Origin: Humibacter sp049446075
GTDB taxonomy: Bacteria; Actinomycetota; Actinomycetes; Actinomycetales; Microbacteriaceae
Assembly (NCBI RefSeq): GCF_049446075.1
Contig: NZ_JBMSEB010000002.1
Span: forward strand, 310,001 to 374,000
Direction: 5' to 3'
DNA: 64,000 nucleotides
Part shown: one piece after another, positions 53,432-62,893 of the stretch
Layout: each line of letters opens with the position of its first letter
How positions within the stretch are numbered: the stretch's first letter is position 1
The notes under the pieces: generated by a model
The model's input: only the letters and a program-made list of their open reading frames with translations
Told to the model about the DNA's origin: nothing
Databases searched by the model: none
Program-made: the position numbers and the translations under genes

Positions 53432-55009
53432 TCATTCCTCCAAGAGCTTGTCGGCGGCGAGCGTCAGATGCTCGGACTCCTCGCGCGTCATGAAGTGCTT
53501 GCGCCCACGGCCGAACCAGAGCGCGATGGCGAGCACGGCGACCACGACCACGGCGATCGGCGAGTAGTTGAACGTGCTGACCGTAATCGGCGAGACCGGA
53601 GGCAGTACGAACAGGATGCAGATGAGGATGACCCAGCCGATCGCGATCCATCCCACCAGAGGGCTCCACCTGCCCAGGTGCCACGGTCCTGGTACGAACT
53701 CCTTGTTGAGTCGCCTCAGCAGCACGGGGGTGACGTAGGCGATGTACAGCCCGATGACGGCTATCGATGTGACCGCGAGATACGCCGTGTTGTTGAACAG
53801 AGCTGGCACGGTGAGGATGACCGAGAGAACCACGCACAGCCACACCGAGTTGGTCGGAGTGCCGCTGCGCTTGTTGACCTTCGACCACCAGCGCGATCCC
53901 GGGATGGCGTTGTCGCGCGAGAACGCGTAGCTCATGCGCGAGTTCGCCGTGACGGATGCCATGCCGCAGAAGAACTGCGCGCCGCACACGATGAAGAGCA
54001 GGAACTTGGCCATCGTCGGGTTGTTCAGAGCATCGAGGAAGATCTGGGCGGGCGGAAGACCCGTGCTCGAGGCGGCCAGCTTGTCCAGCCCGGCAGACGT
54101 GCCGTTCTGGATGGCGGCGGTGATCGAGTAGAGCAGAATCCAGCCGCCGATGATGGAGACCAACACGCTCATGACGATGCCCCGAGGCGCCGTGCGAGCG
54201 GCGCCCTTCGTCTCCTCGGCGATGTGCGCCGATGCGTCATAGCCGGTGTAGGTGTACTGCGCCATGAGCAGGCCCATGAGGAACACGTACGGGGCGAACG
54301 AGAACCCCGTGGCGTTGTGCCAGGCGGTCATCGTCCAGCTGAAGCTCTGGTGGTGGGTCGGCAGAACCCAGAGCACGCCGACGATGATGAGCACGCCGAC
54401 GATGTGCCACCAGGCCGACACGTTGGACAGGATGCTCACGAGCCGCACCCCGAAGGTGTTGAGCAGGCCGTGGATGACGATGAGAACGACGAACGTGAGG
54501 AAGGTGCCGAGGGCCGTTGGTGTGATGCCCCAGACCAGCGCGGCGAACGCGTTCATGGTGGTCGCCGCTCCGAAGTCGATGGCGGCGGTCACGGCCACCT
54601 CTCCGAGGAAGTTGAACCAGCCGACGAACCAGGCCCACTGCCGCTTGTTCTTCTTCGCGAGGCGTCCGGCCCAGAAATAGAGGCCGCCCGCGGTGGGATA
54701 GCGCGAGCACACCTCGGCCATGGCGAGCGCGACCAGCAGAACGAACACGCCGACGAGCGGCCATCCGATGTTGATGGCGGCCGGGCCGCCCGAGTTCAAG
54801 GCGATCGCGTACGAGGTGATGCATCCGGCGAGGATGGAGATGATCGAGAACGAGACGGCGAAGTTGGAGAAGCCGCTCATGCCGCGGTGCAGTTCCTGCT
54901 TGTAGCCGAGCTTGGCGAGGGCCGCGGCGTCTTCATCGAGGATCTCGTCCACCGCGGCCGGAGCATCCGGGTCGATGGGGTCCTGCCCAGCCAGTGTGTC
55001 TTCAGTCAT
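53432..55009 (-). CDS. APC-superfamily amino acid/amine permease
   Basis: Membrane transporter of 525 residues with about 12 helices. The N-terminal 'LGYKQELHRGMSGFSNFAVSFSI' and 'AEVCSRYPTAGGLYFWAG' are typical of the GABA/amino-acid-choline branch (BAT1/GabP-like). 'YTGYDASAHIAEETKGA' is the conserved loop after helix 6. First gene of the six-gene leftward operon, 20 bp before the regulator; probable uptake system for the amine that the ligase conjugates. Confidence 0.9.
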   Translation of the reverse strand: MTEDTLAGQDPIDPDAPAAVDEILDEDAAALAKLGYKQELHRGMSGFSNFAVSFSIISILAGCITSYAIALNSGGPAAINIGWPLVGVFVLLVALAMAEVCSRYPTAGGLYFWAGRLAKKNKRQWAWFVGWFNFLGEVAVTAAIDFGAATTMNAFAALVWGITPTALGTFLTFVVLIVIHGLLNTFGVRLVSILSNVSAWWHIVGVLIIVGVLWVLPTHHQSFSWTMTAWHNATGFSFAPYVFLMGLLMAQYTYTGYDASAHIAEETKGAARTAPRGIVMSVLVSIIGGWILLYSITAAIQNGTSAGLDKLAASSTGLPPAQIFLDALNNPTMAKFLLFIVCGAQFFCGMASVTANSRMSYAFSRDNAIPGSRWWSKVNKRSGTPTNSVWLCVVLSVILTVPALFNNTAYLAVTSIAVIGLYIAYVTPVLLRRLNKEFVPGPWHLGRWSPLVGWIAIGWVILICILFVLPPVSPITVSTFNYSPIAVVVVAVLAIALWFGRGRKHFMTREESEHLTLAADKLLEE

Positions 55010-55100
55010 GACGGTGTCACTGCCAATCGGGTCGGTGGGACCGCGCCGTCGCGACGCGTTGATCGCGATTCTTGCGCCGTAGAAGCAGCGCTGTCAATGG

Positions 55101-55116
55101 TCGGACTTTAGACCTT
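55101..55116. promoter_or_regulatory. Possible FadR/GntR operator upstream of the amine operon
   Basis: GGTC-GGACTTTA-GACC, directly upstream of a TTGACA (minus strand, 55094-55099), about 90 bp before the permease start. The half-sites are short (4 bp), so this is only a candidate. The remainder of the 251-bp divergent gap shows no gene. Confidence 0.35.
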
Positions 55117-55260
55117 TATGCGATCTGTCCCGGACTGGGGCTGCATGTCGCGTGCATCCACGCCCCGCTGGCGCCGACATCCGGCCGGGCTGGCGGCACC
55201 ACGGTGTCTCCGAGCGGCGTGTCTGAGCGGATCTGGAATCGAACGCGGGAGAGTGTGGCC

Positions 55261-56391
55261 ATGACGGAGTCGACCGGCGACGCGGGCGCCAGCATGGATG
55301 CCGCGGCCTTGCGCAGCCACGAAGCTGTCCCTTCGCGCACCTTCTGGGCGAACCTGAACCACCCGTTCTTCATCGGGTTCATGGTGACGCTCGGCGGCCT
55401 CGCAGCCCTGCTCGTCGGCCTCGCCTTCTCGAACCTGTCGACGATCATCATCTACATCGTGTTCGCCCTGTTCGCCGCGCTCGGCCTCGACCCGGTCGTT
55501 CGCACGCTCGAGCGGCACAGGGTGCAACGCCCGTGGGGCATCGTCATCGTGTTCGCAGCCTTCGCGCTCGTGCTCGTCGGCGTGCTCTGGCTCGTCATTC
55601 CCACGATGGTGACCCAGATCACCCAGTTCGTCACGAACATCCCTGACACCATCACCGCGTTCCAGCACTCGGATGTCTACCGCTGGCTGCAGACGAACTT
55701 CGGCGACCAGGTGTCGTCGATCACCGACCAAGTGAAGAGCTTCCTCGGCAATCCGGCGAACCTCGCCGCGATCGGCGGCGGCGTCGTCAAGGTGGGCGTG
55801 ACCATCGGCACGGTCATCTCCGGCATCATCATCGTGCTCGTGCTGAGCCTGTACTTTCTCGCCACCCTTCCGACGATCAAGACAGCGTTCACGCGTCTGG
55901 CTCCCGCCCGCAACCGTCCGACCGTCTCCTCGATGATCGAGCAGATCTCGGCAGGTATCGGCGGCTACCTCGGCGGCATGGTCGTGCTCGCGTTCTTCAA
56001 CGCCGTCGTCGCGTTCCTGCTCTACCTGTTCCTCGGCCTGCCGTTCCCGCTGCTCATGGCGGTCGTCGCGTTCTGCGTCACGCTCATTCCCCTGGTGGGG
56101 TCCGTGTTGTTCTGGATCGCCGGAAGCCTGATCGCACTCTTCAGCAGCCCGGTCGGCGCGCTGGTCTTCGCCATCGTCTACATCGTCTATATGCAGATCG
56201 AGGCATATGTCCTCACGCCGAGGGTGATGAACAAGGCGATCGCCGTTCCGGGATCGCTGGTCGTGATCGGCGCTCTTGTCGGCGGCACTCTCCTCGGCCT
56301 GCTCGGCGCGCTCGTCGCGATCCCGGTGACCGCCTCGATCCTGCTCATCATCAAGCAGATCCTCATTCCACGGCAGGACGCCAAGGTCTGA
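55261..56391 (+). CDS. AI-2E family transporter (TqsA/PerM-like)
   Basis: Membrane protein of 376 residues with about eight helices. The soluble-looking central part is 'TNIPDTITAFQHSDVYRWLQTNFGDQV', and the conserved region is 'LYFLATLPTIKTAF ... GGYLGGMVVLAFFNAVVAFLLY'. 'LIPLVGSVLFWI' and 'GSLVVIGALVGGTLLGLLGALVAIPV' also mark the family. Some members export autoinducer-2, others are Na+/H+ antiporters; the substrate here is unknown. GGGAGAG precedes the ATG. The FUSC gene follows 27 bp later. Confidence 0.9.
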   Translation: MTESTGDAGASMDAAALRSHEAVPSRTFWANLNHPFFIGFMVTLGGLAALLVGLAFSNLSTIIIYIVFALFAALGLDPVVRTLERHRVQRPWGIVIVFAAFALVLVGVLWLVIPTMVTQITQFVTNIPDTITAFQHSDVYRWLQTNFGDQVSSITDQVKSFLGNPANLAAIGGGVVKVGVTIGTVISGIIIVLVLSLYFLATLPTIKTAFTRLAPARNRPTVSSMIEQISAGIGGYLGGMVVLAFFNAVVAFLLYLFLGLPFPLLMAVVAFCVTLIPLVGSVLFWIAGSLIALFSSPVGALVFAIVYIVYMQIEAYVLTPRVMNKAIAVPGSLVVIGALVGGTLLGLLGALVAIPVTASILLIIKQILIPRQDAKV

Positions 56392-56418
56392 GAATGGTGG
56401 CTGTGGCGACTGAGATGT

Positions 56419-58818
56419 GTGACTGAGAATGCGCGACGGCGGATGACGTTCCGCGCCCGACCCGACTTCGGCGGCTGGCTGAAACGCCACGACCCCGGCT
56501 TCGGCGTGCTGCGCAGGGCAGCGCGCACGGCCATCCTCGTGCCGGCGCTCTTCGCCTTCGGGTTCTTCGTGGTGCGCAATTCGGACTTCGCCATGTTCTG
56601 CGCGTTCGGATCGTTCGCCATGCTGCTGTTCGTCGGCTTCGGCGGAACCATGCGGGAACGCCTGCAGGCGCAGGCGTCGCTCGCCGTCACGGGCGCGGTG
56701 CTCGTGTGCCTCGGCACTCTGCTGGCGTCTCCCGCCTGGCTCGGATCGGCATCCATGGCCATCGTTGCGTTCGTCGTGCTGTTCCTGGGCACCGTGAGCG
56801 ACGTTCTCGCCTCGGCCAGCACCTCGCTGCTGCTCTCGTTCATCCTTCCCGTCATGCTGCCCGGGGGCATCTCGACGCTCGTGCCGCGCCTGGCCGGCTG
56901 GGGCACGGCATCCGTCGTGGCCTTCGCCGCCGTTGCGCTGCTCTGGCCTGCACCGGCTCGGATGCCGCTTCGAACGAGCGCCGCCGCGGCATGCAGGGCA
57001 CTCGGTGCCCGGCTCAGGGCAGACGCCGATCACATCCTGGCCGGACGGGATGCCGCGAGCGCAGAGAAGCGCGACGCCGACGCGGCCAGAGCGGATGCCG
57101 CACTGACCGCACTGCGCGACCTCTTCCTCTCGTCGCCCACGCGGCCGACCAGCCTCAACGCACCCGCCCGCACCGTTGTTCGGCTGGTCGACGAGCTGAG
57201 CTGGCTGCAGGTGGTGGTTGCACAGTCCGCCCTCGTGCCACGGCTCGTGTCTCCGCAGGCCGCCGAGTTCTATCTGGATGTCTGCCGCGTCAAGACCGCG
57301 TCGGCCGACGTGCTGGAATGCGGAGCGGACATCCTGATGCGAAGCGCCGCACCGAGCGAGCAGCTGCGGATCGCGCTCGCCCGGCTGACCGACGCGCGGT
57401 CGGCTTCGGCCGAGAGCGCGCTGAAGTGGCTACCGCCACTCACCGGTCGGCTTCCGGGTGATTCCGAAGCGGTGGACGCTGGTGCAGCCTGGCAGAACGA
57501 GGCGGCGGGAGCCGACGGGCGGGCATCCGGTCGCACCGCGGCAGTGGAGTCGTTCGTCAGTGCGCTGGATCCCGGGTTCCGCACCCAGGAGCTGGGCTAC
57601 GCCGTAGGGCAGGTCGGCCGCAACATCACGCTGACGGCGGAGGCCGAACGTCGTGGTTGGTGGGACAAGGCGCTCGGCAGGCAGCCCGGCGACCTGATCG
57701 GCAGCTTCAGTGCCGGCGTTGAGCGGGCGGGGGCGCAACTGGAGTGGCATTCGGTGTGGCTGCACAACAGCATCCGGGGTGCGATAGCGCTCGCGCTCGC
57801 CGTGCTCCTGGCCGATCTCGCAGGCGTGCAGCACTCGTTCTGGGTCGTGCTCGGAACGCTCGCCGTGCTGCGCTCGAACGCGCTCAGCACCGGACGCAAC
57901 ATCGTGCGCAGCGTCGTCGGAACCGCCGTCGGAGTGGCGTTGGGCGGGGTGCTGCTCGCGCTCATCGGAACGAACACAGTCGCGTTGTGGATCCTGCTGC
58001 CGTTCGCGGTGCTGGCCGCAGGGGTCGCACCCACCGTGATCTCGTTCGCCGCTGGGCAGGCGGCGTTCACGCTCACGCTCGTGCTGCTCTTCAACATCAT
58101 CGAGCCGACCGGCTGGACCGTCGGGTTGTACCGCATCGAGGACGTGGCTCTCGGATCCCTGGTGAGCCTCGCCGTAGGGCTCCTGTTCTGGCCGCGCGGC
58201 GCCGCAGCAGCACTGCGCACGGCGCTCGCGGAGGCCTACGCCGAGTTGGCGGACTACCTGTCGGGCGCGGTCGGATTCGGAGTGAACAGGTGGGATGACT
58301 CGCAGGACAGTCATCCTGCCCCGCTACGAGAGGCCAGGCGTGCTGCAGCAGCCGCACGACGCCTCGACGACGCCTTCCGCACCTACCTCTCCGAGCCGTC
58401 GGGGCACCGCGTTCCGCTCGAACAGGCGGCGGCAGCCGTGGCGGGAGTGGCGGGCATCCGTGTGGTGTGCGACGCCCTCGTGGACATGTGGAACAGCGAG
58501 GATGCCTCTGGCCGGCTCGCGTCGAAGGCGGAACACGTACGCGCAGCGAGCGCTCTCGAGGCGTCATGTGCCGTGCTGGCCATCTGGTGCCGTCGCTTCG
58601 GCAAGCGGCTCGTCGAGCGTGCCGAGCTCCCCGGTGCGCCGGTGCCCGATGAAGCGCTCACGGGCGAGTTGGTCGACTCGCTGCGCAGCGACCTTGCACA
58701 CGACGGGGGCGGATCGGCGGGTACGGCGGTGCGCCTCGTGTGGACGGGCGACTACCTGGATGCCGTGCGGCGCATCGAGGCGCGGATCGTCGCCGCCGGC
58801 CCCGACACCGCGGGTTGA
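56419..58818 (+). CDS. FUSC family membrane protein (aromatic acid exporter-like)
   Basis: A 799-residue protein with two membrane blocks (about 36-180 and 450-600), each followed by a soluble domain; the layout and 'HSFWVVLGTLAVLRSNALSTGRNIVRSVVGT' mark the fusaric-acid-resistance/YccS-like family. Probably an efflux protein for aromatic or other small acids. The GTG at 56419 is the first in-frame start; the ATG at 56443 is also possible. Likely co-transcribed with the AI-2E gene. A family B hairpin covers its stop codon. Confidence 0.87.
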   Translation: MTENARRRMTFRARPDFGGWLKRHDPGFGVLRRAARTAILVPALFAFGFFVVRNSDFAMFCAFGSFAMLLFVGFGGTMRERLQAQASLAVTGAVLVCLGTLLASPAWLGSASMAIVAFVVLFLGTVSDVLASASTSLLLSFILPVMLPGGISTLVPRLAGWGTASVVAFAAVALLWPAPARMPLRTSAAAACRALGARLRADADHILAGRDAASAEKRDADAARADAALTALRDLFLSSPTRPTSLNAPARTVVRLVDELSWLQVVVAQSALVPRLVSPQAAEFYLDVCRVKTASADVLECGADILMRSAAPSEQLRIALARLTDARSASAESALKWLPPLTGRLPGDSEAVDAGAAWQNEAAGADGRASGRTAAVESFVSALDPGFRTQELGYAVGQVGRNITLTAEAERRGWWDKALGRQPGDLIGSFSAGVERAGAQLEWHSVWLHNSIRGAIALALAVLLADLAGVQHSFWVVLGTLAVLRSNALSTGRNIVRSVVGTAVGVALGGVLLALIGTNTVALWILLPFAVLAAGVAPTVISFAAGQAAFTLTLVLLFNIIEPTGWTVGLYRIEDVALGSLVSLAVGLLFWPRGAAAALRTALAEAYAELADYLSGAVGFGVNRWDDSQDSHPAPLREARRAAAAARRLDDAFRTYLSEPSGHRVPLEQAAAAVAGVAGIRVVCDALVDMWNSEDASGRLASKAEHVRAASALEASCAVLAIWCRRFGKRLVERAELPGAPVPDEALTGELVDSLRSDLAHDGGGSAGTAVRLVWTGDYLDAVRRIEARIVAAGPDTAG

Positions 58819-58853
58819 GTAGGACCCGCGGTGTCGCGGGTACTACTCAATCC
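58812..58853. terminator. Family B repeat forming a hairpin over the FUSC stop codon
   Basis: Arms 58812-58830 (GGGTTGAGTAG...) and 58835-58853 (...CTACTCAATCC) pair over 19 positions with two mismatches around GTGT. It includes the FUSC TGA and lies between convergent genes, so it probably terminates both. No T-run follows. Confidence 0.7.
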
Positions 58854-58870
58854 GGGCGGGGCCGTACCGC

Positions 58871-61800
58871 TCACGTGGTCGCGAGCTCGAACGCCCGCCA
58901 CATCGCCGCGTACGCCCCGTCGCGCTCGAGGAGTTCCTCGTGCGTTCCCACCTCGATGACCCTGCCGTGATCGAGCATGACGATGCGGTGCGCTCCCATC
59001 GCCGTCTGCAGACGGTGGGCGATGAGCACGGTCGTCCGGTCGCGGGCGAGGCGGTGCATGGCATCCGTCACACGGGACTCGGTAGCGAGGTCGAGGTTGC
59101 TCGTCGCCTCGTCGAGCAGCAGGATCGACGGCTGCACGAGGTCGGCGCGCGCGAGCGCGATCAGCTGACGTTGTCCGGACGAGAGCGACTTGCCGCGCTC
59201 GGAGATCTCCGTGTCGTAGCCGAACGGAAGCGCCTCGATCATGTCGTGCGCGCCGACGGCACGGGCGGCGGTCTCGATCTCTGAGGCGGTGGCATCCGGG
59301 CGCCCGTATGCGATGTTGTCGGCCACTGTGCCGGTGAAGAGGAACGATTCCTGAGGCACGTAACCGAGGTTGCGCCTGAATCCGCCGAGATCGAGTGTGC
59401 GTAGGTCGGCGCCGTCGGCGAGCACTGCACCCCGGTCCGGATCGTAGAACCGCGCGATGAGCTTCATGACCGTCGACTTTCCTGCGCCGGTCTCGCCGAC
59501 GAGCGCGACGGTCTCACCCGGGCGGATGCCGAGCGCTACGCCGGCGAGCGCCTCGGCCGGCCGTGCCGCGGTGGCGTCCCGCGAGAGGGGCTCGCGGGCA
59601 TCCCTCGGTCCGCGCACCTCCCTCGAAACCGCACCCGTCGGATAGGCGAAGTGCACATCGTCGAGCGCGACGTCACCATCGAGATCGCCGACTGCGACCG
59701 GATGCTCGGGCTGCGGAGTGAGCGTCTCCAGCTTCATCAGATCGGAGATGCGCGACACCGACACCCTGGTCTGCTGCCAGGCGTCGAACACCTGGGAGAG
59801 CTGCTGAATGGGCGAGAAGAACATGTCGATGTACAGCAGGAACGCGATCAGCGCACCGGCAGTGAGCTGCCCCTGCGCGATGAGCGCGGCTCCTAGCCCG
59901 AGCACTATGGCGTCGGCGATGGCGGAGAGGAACTGCACGAACGGGAAGTAGATCGCCACGAGGCGCTGCGCCGCGACCCGGGAGCGCAGGTAGGCGTTGC
60001 CGTGCCCGTGGAAACGACGCATGGTCGCCTCCTCGTGCGTGAACGCCTGCGACTCGCGCACGCCCGACAGGCTCTCCTGGAACGCCGCATTGACGATGGC
60101 GATGCGCTCGCGCGACAGGTCGTACAGCCGGGACGAGCGACGCCGGAACCACACGGTGGCCGCGGCGAGCGGGATCACGATGGTCAGCACGGCCAGGCCG
60201 AGCGGCGCATCCACGATGACGAGGGCAATGCCGACCCCGATGAAGGTGACGAATGCGACGAGCGCCCCGAGCAGTCCGTTCTGTAGCAGGGATTCGAACT
60301 GGTCGATGTCCGTCGTCATGCGCGTCATGATGCGACCGGCCATTTCGCGCTCGTAGTAGTCGAGCGACAGGCGCTGCAGCTGGGCGAAGACGCGGATGCG
60401 CAACGACAGCATGATGCGCTGCGCCGCGCGACCCGTGATCAGCGACTCCGCCATGCCGTTGAACAGGTCGATGATCGTGATCACGAGGTAAAGAGCGGAT
60501 GCCCCGAACAGCACGGCTGCAACTCCCGTGGTCACGCCGTCGTCGATGCCGGTCTTGACGACAGCCGGTCCGAGCAGGCCTATGACGGCGTCGACCACGA
60601 CGAACACCAGCGCCAGCGCGAGCGGACGCCGGAACTCCCGCAGCACCTTGCCGAGCGTGAAATCGCGCTGGTGACGTGACTCGGTGTCGAGATCGATCTC
60701 TGGGAAATCCCTTACGGGCGGCAGTGCGGCGACCCTGGCCAGGAGCGCCGGAGTCGGGGCGAGGCCCGCGCTCATTCCGTGCATGCCTCCCCCGCCCAGC
60801 CCCATGCCTAGGCCGGCAGCCGCGGCGGCGCGAGGGGCGCTGGCGCGCTTTTGCTCAGCGCCGGTAGGTGCGCGCACCACCCCAGCCGCCTGCACCGACT
60901 CACCGCCGGTAGGTTCGCGCACGGCCCCAGCCGCCGGCACAGACTCACCGCCGGTTGAGTAGCGCGCGGCGTCAGCCGCCCGCGTATCGAAACCCGGTGT
61001 TTCCGGATCGTCTGCTCTCGATACGCGTCCCTCTTCGTGGGGCGGTACTCGACCGGCGGTGAAGGGGACCCCCGCGAGCGCGTCGATGTCGCCGCGACGG
61101 GCGGCATCCGTTGCTCCGAACAGGGCGCGGTACGTGCGGCTGCGATCGATCAGCTCATCGTGCGTGCCCTGGTCGACGATGCGTCCGTGCTCGAGCACGA
61201 CGATCCGGTCGGCAAGGTGCAGCGTGGAGTGCCTATGGGCGACGAGCAGAACGGTGCGGCCCTCCATTACGGTGCGAAGCGCGTCGTGGATCACCTGCTC
61301 CGTGCGTGCATCGATCGCGCTCGTGGCGTCGTCGAGCACCAGGATGGCCGGGTCGCGCAGAATCGCCCTCGCGAGTGCGATGCGCTGCCGCTGCCCGCCG
61401 GAGAGGCTGAGCCCGCGTTCGCCGACGACGGTGTCGTAGCCCCGCGGCAGTTGCATGATGAACTCGTGAGCCTGGGCGGCCCGAGCTGCCGTCTCGATCT
61501 GGTCGTCGCCGGCATCCGGTGCCCCGTATGCGATGTTGTCGCGCACCGACTCGGAGAACAGAAAGGCGTCTTCGAACGCCATGCCCACGCTCTGACGCAG
61601 TGAGCCGAGACGGATGCCGCGCACATCCGTTCCGCCGACCGTCACCCCGCCGGAGTCGGGGTCGTAGTAGCGCACGAGCAGGCGACCCACGGTCGACTTT
61701 CCGCTGCCGCTCGCACCCACGAGGGCGACGCGCTCCCCCGGCTGCACCGTCAGGGAGAAGTCGCGCAGCACGGGCGTCCGCGCGTCGTAGCCGAAGGTGA

Positions 61801-62893
61801 CGTTGCGGAATTCGATCGCGCCCGGCCGGGCGGGCAGTTCGATCGAGCCGGGAGCATCCTGGATGGTCGGCGTCATATCCAGCAGCTGGAAGATGCGCTC
61901 GAGGCCGGTACGAGCCATCTGCCCGATGGTGAGGATGCCGGCCAGCTGCCTGGCAGGCGCCATCAGCTGCGCGATGTAGCTGGAGAACGCCAGGAACGTG
62001 CCGAGCGTGATGTTGCCGCTCAGCGCCAGCCATCCGCCGAGCGCCAGGATCCCGACCTGGCCCAGCACGGGGACCGCCTCCAGAAGCGGCTGATACCGCG
62101 ACTGGATGCGCACGGCGCGCATCTGCGACCCGTACAGTGCTGAGGCCGATCGGGTGAGCCGCTCCAGCTCGCGGCGCTCCTGTCCGAAGGCTTTCACGAC
62201 GCGCACTCCGCCGACATCCTCGTCGACGATCTCCGCGAGCTCGCCCTCCTTCTGCTGGCCGTCCCAGGTGGCCGGGAAGACGCGGCGGCGCATGCGGTAG
62301 CTGACGACGAGCAGCGCGGGCACGACCGCGAGGCTGATGAGCGCCAGCAGCGGCGACAGCACGAACATCACGACCAGCGACAGCACCATCATGATGACGT
62401 TGCCCGTGACAAGCGGCAGGAAGTTGAGGAGTCCCTGCACGAGTGCGGAGTCGGAGTTGGCGCGCGCGACGAGCTGACCGGTCGGCATCGTGTCGAGGGT
62501 GGCGGCATCCAGTCGTTGCAGCTTGTCGTGCATCTCGTTGCGCAGGTCGTTCTGCACGTCGAGGGCGACGCGTCCGCCTCGGTACCGCCGCAGATAGGCG
62601 AACCCGAAGGCGATCAGAGCGAGCGCGATGAGCAGAGCCAGCCAAGGCAGCAGCGGAGCATTCTTGTCGACGATGACGCCGTCCACGATCTGCCTGGCGA
62701 TGAGCGGCGTCGCGACCTGACACGCGGAGCCGAGAATGGCGGCGCCGACGGCGATCGTGACGTTCAGCCGGTGCCGCCACAGGTAGTGGCCGAGCCTGCG
62801 GAGCCATCCGGGTTCGCGCTCGCCCGTTGGCCGGTGATCTTCGGTGCCGCTCGGCGCATCGGGCGTGCGCGCCTCCGTTGTCTCCCGCGTCAC
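58871..62893 (-). CDS. Single-chain ABC exporter, TMD-NBD-TMD-NBD (Rv0194-like)
   Basis: A 1,340-residue multidrug-type exporter containing both half-transporters. The first membrane domain (about 45-330) is followed by ATPase 1 with GASGSGKST (Lys399), LSGGQRQ and Walker B 'LVLDDATS', where the catalytic Glu is replaced by Asp. The second membrane domain starts near 740; ATPase 2 has GETGAGKST (Lys1139), LSSGQRQ and canonical 'LLLDEATS'. The two halves are joined by a disordered linker (about 600-700) encoded partly by repeats. The GTG overlaps the MarR stop by four bases, so the regulator and exporter are one operon. M. tuberculosis Rv0194 has the same four-domain layout. Confidence 0.92.
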   Translation of the reverse strand: MTRETTEARTPDAPSGTEDHRPTGEREPGWLRRLGHYLWRHRLNVTIAVGAAILGSACQVATPLIARQIVDGVIVDKNAPLLPWLALLIALALIAFGFAYLRRYRGGRVALDVQNDLRNEMHDKLQRLDAATLDTMPTGQLVARANSDSALVQGLLNFLPLVTGNVIMMVLSLVVMFVLSPLLALISLAVVPALLVVSYRMRRRVFPATWDGQQKEGELAEIVDEDVGGVRVVKAFGQERRELERLTRSASALYGSQMRAVRIQSRYQPLLEAVPVLGQVGILALGGWLALSGNITLGTFLAFSSYIAQLMAPARQLAGILTIGQMARTGLERIFQLLDMTPTIQDAPGSIELPARPGAIEFRNVTFGYDARTPVLRDFSLTVQPGERVALVGASGSGKSTVGRLLVRYYDPDSGGVTVGGTDVRGIRLGSLRQSVGMAFEDAFLFSESVRDNIAYGAPDAGDDQIETAARAAQAHEFIMQLPRGYDTVVGERGLSLSGGQRQRIALARAILRDPAILVLDDATSAIDARTEQVIHDALRTVMEGRTVLLVAHRHSTLHLADRIVVLEHGRIVDQGTHDELIDRSRTYRALFGATDAARRGDIDALAGVPFTAGRVPPHEEGRVSRADDPETPGFDTRAADAARYSTGGESVPAAGAVREPTGGESVQAAGVVRAPTGAEQKRASAPRAAAAAGLGMGLGGGGMHGMSAGLAPTPALLARVAALPPVRDFPEIDLDTESRHQRDFTLGKVLREFRRPLALALVFVVVDAVIGLLGPAVVKTGIDDGVTTGVAAVLFGASALYLVITIIDLFNGMAESLITGRAAQRIMLSLRIRVFAQLQRLSLDYYEREMAGRIMTRMTTDIDQFESLLQNGLLGALVAFVTFIGVGIALVIVDAPLGLAVLTIVIPLAAATVWFRRRSSRLYDLSRERIAIVNAAFQESLSGVRESQAFTHEEATMRRFHGHGNAYLRSRVAAQRLVAIYFPFVQFLSAIADAIVLGLGAALIAQGQLTAGALIAFLLYIDMFFSPIQQLSQVFDAWQQTRVSVSRISDLMKLETLTPQPEHPVAVGDLDGDVALDDVHFAYPTGAVSREVRGPRDAREPLSRDATAARPAEALAGVALGIRPGETVALVGETGAGKSTVMKLIARFYDPDRGAVLADGADLRTLDLGGFRRNLGYVPQESFLFTGTVADNIAYGRPDATASEIETAARAVGAHDMIEALPFGYDTEISERGKSLSSGQRQLIALARADLVQPSILLLDEATSNLDLATESRVTDAMHRLARDRTTVLIAHRLQTAMGAHRIVMLDHGRVIEVGTHEELLERDGAYAAMWRAFELATT
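60861..61059. repeat. Tandem 45-bp repeat and family B repeats inside the exporter linker
   Basis: Two 45-bp units (60861-60905, 60906-60950) encode 15-residue repeats 'PTGGESVQAAGVVRA' and a close variant. Next to them are two family B elements: 60951-60995 (CCGGTTGAGTAGCG ... CGTATCGAAACCC) and a diverged inverted copy at about 61015-61059 (CTCTCGATACGCG ... GGTACTCGACCGG). All are read in frame without stops and form part of the inter-domain linker. Confidence 0.85.

Noticed and set aside
55108..57033. 641-codon open frame on the minus strand opposite the AI-2E and FUSC genes
   Set aside because: Composition is almost only Arg, Glu, Asp, Gly and His, typical of antisense shadow frames; both opposing genes have recognisable family motifs.
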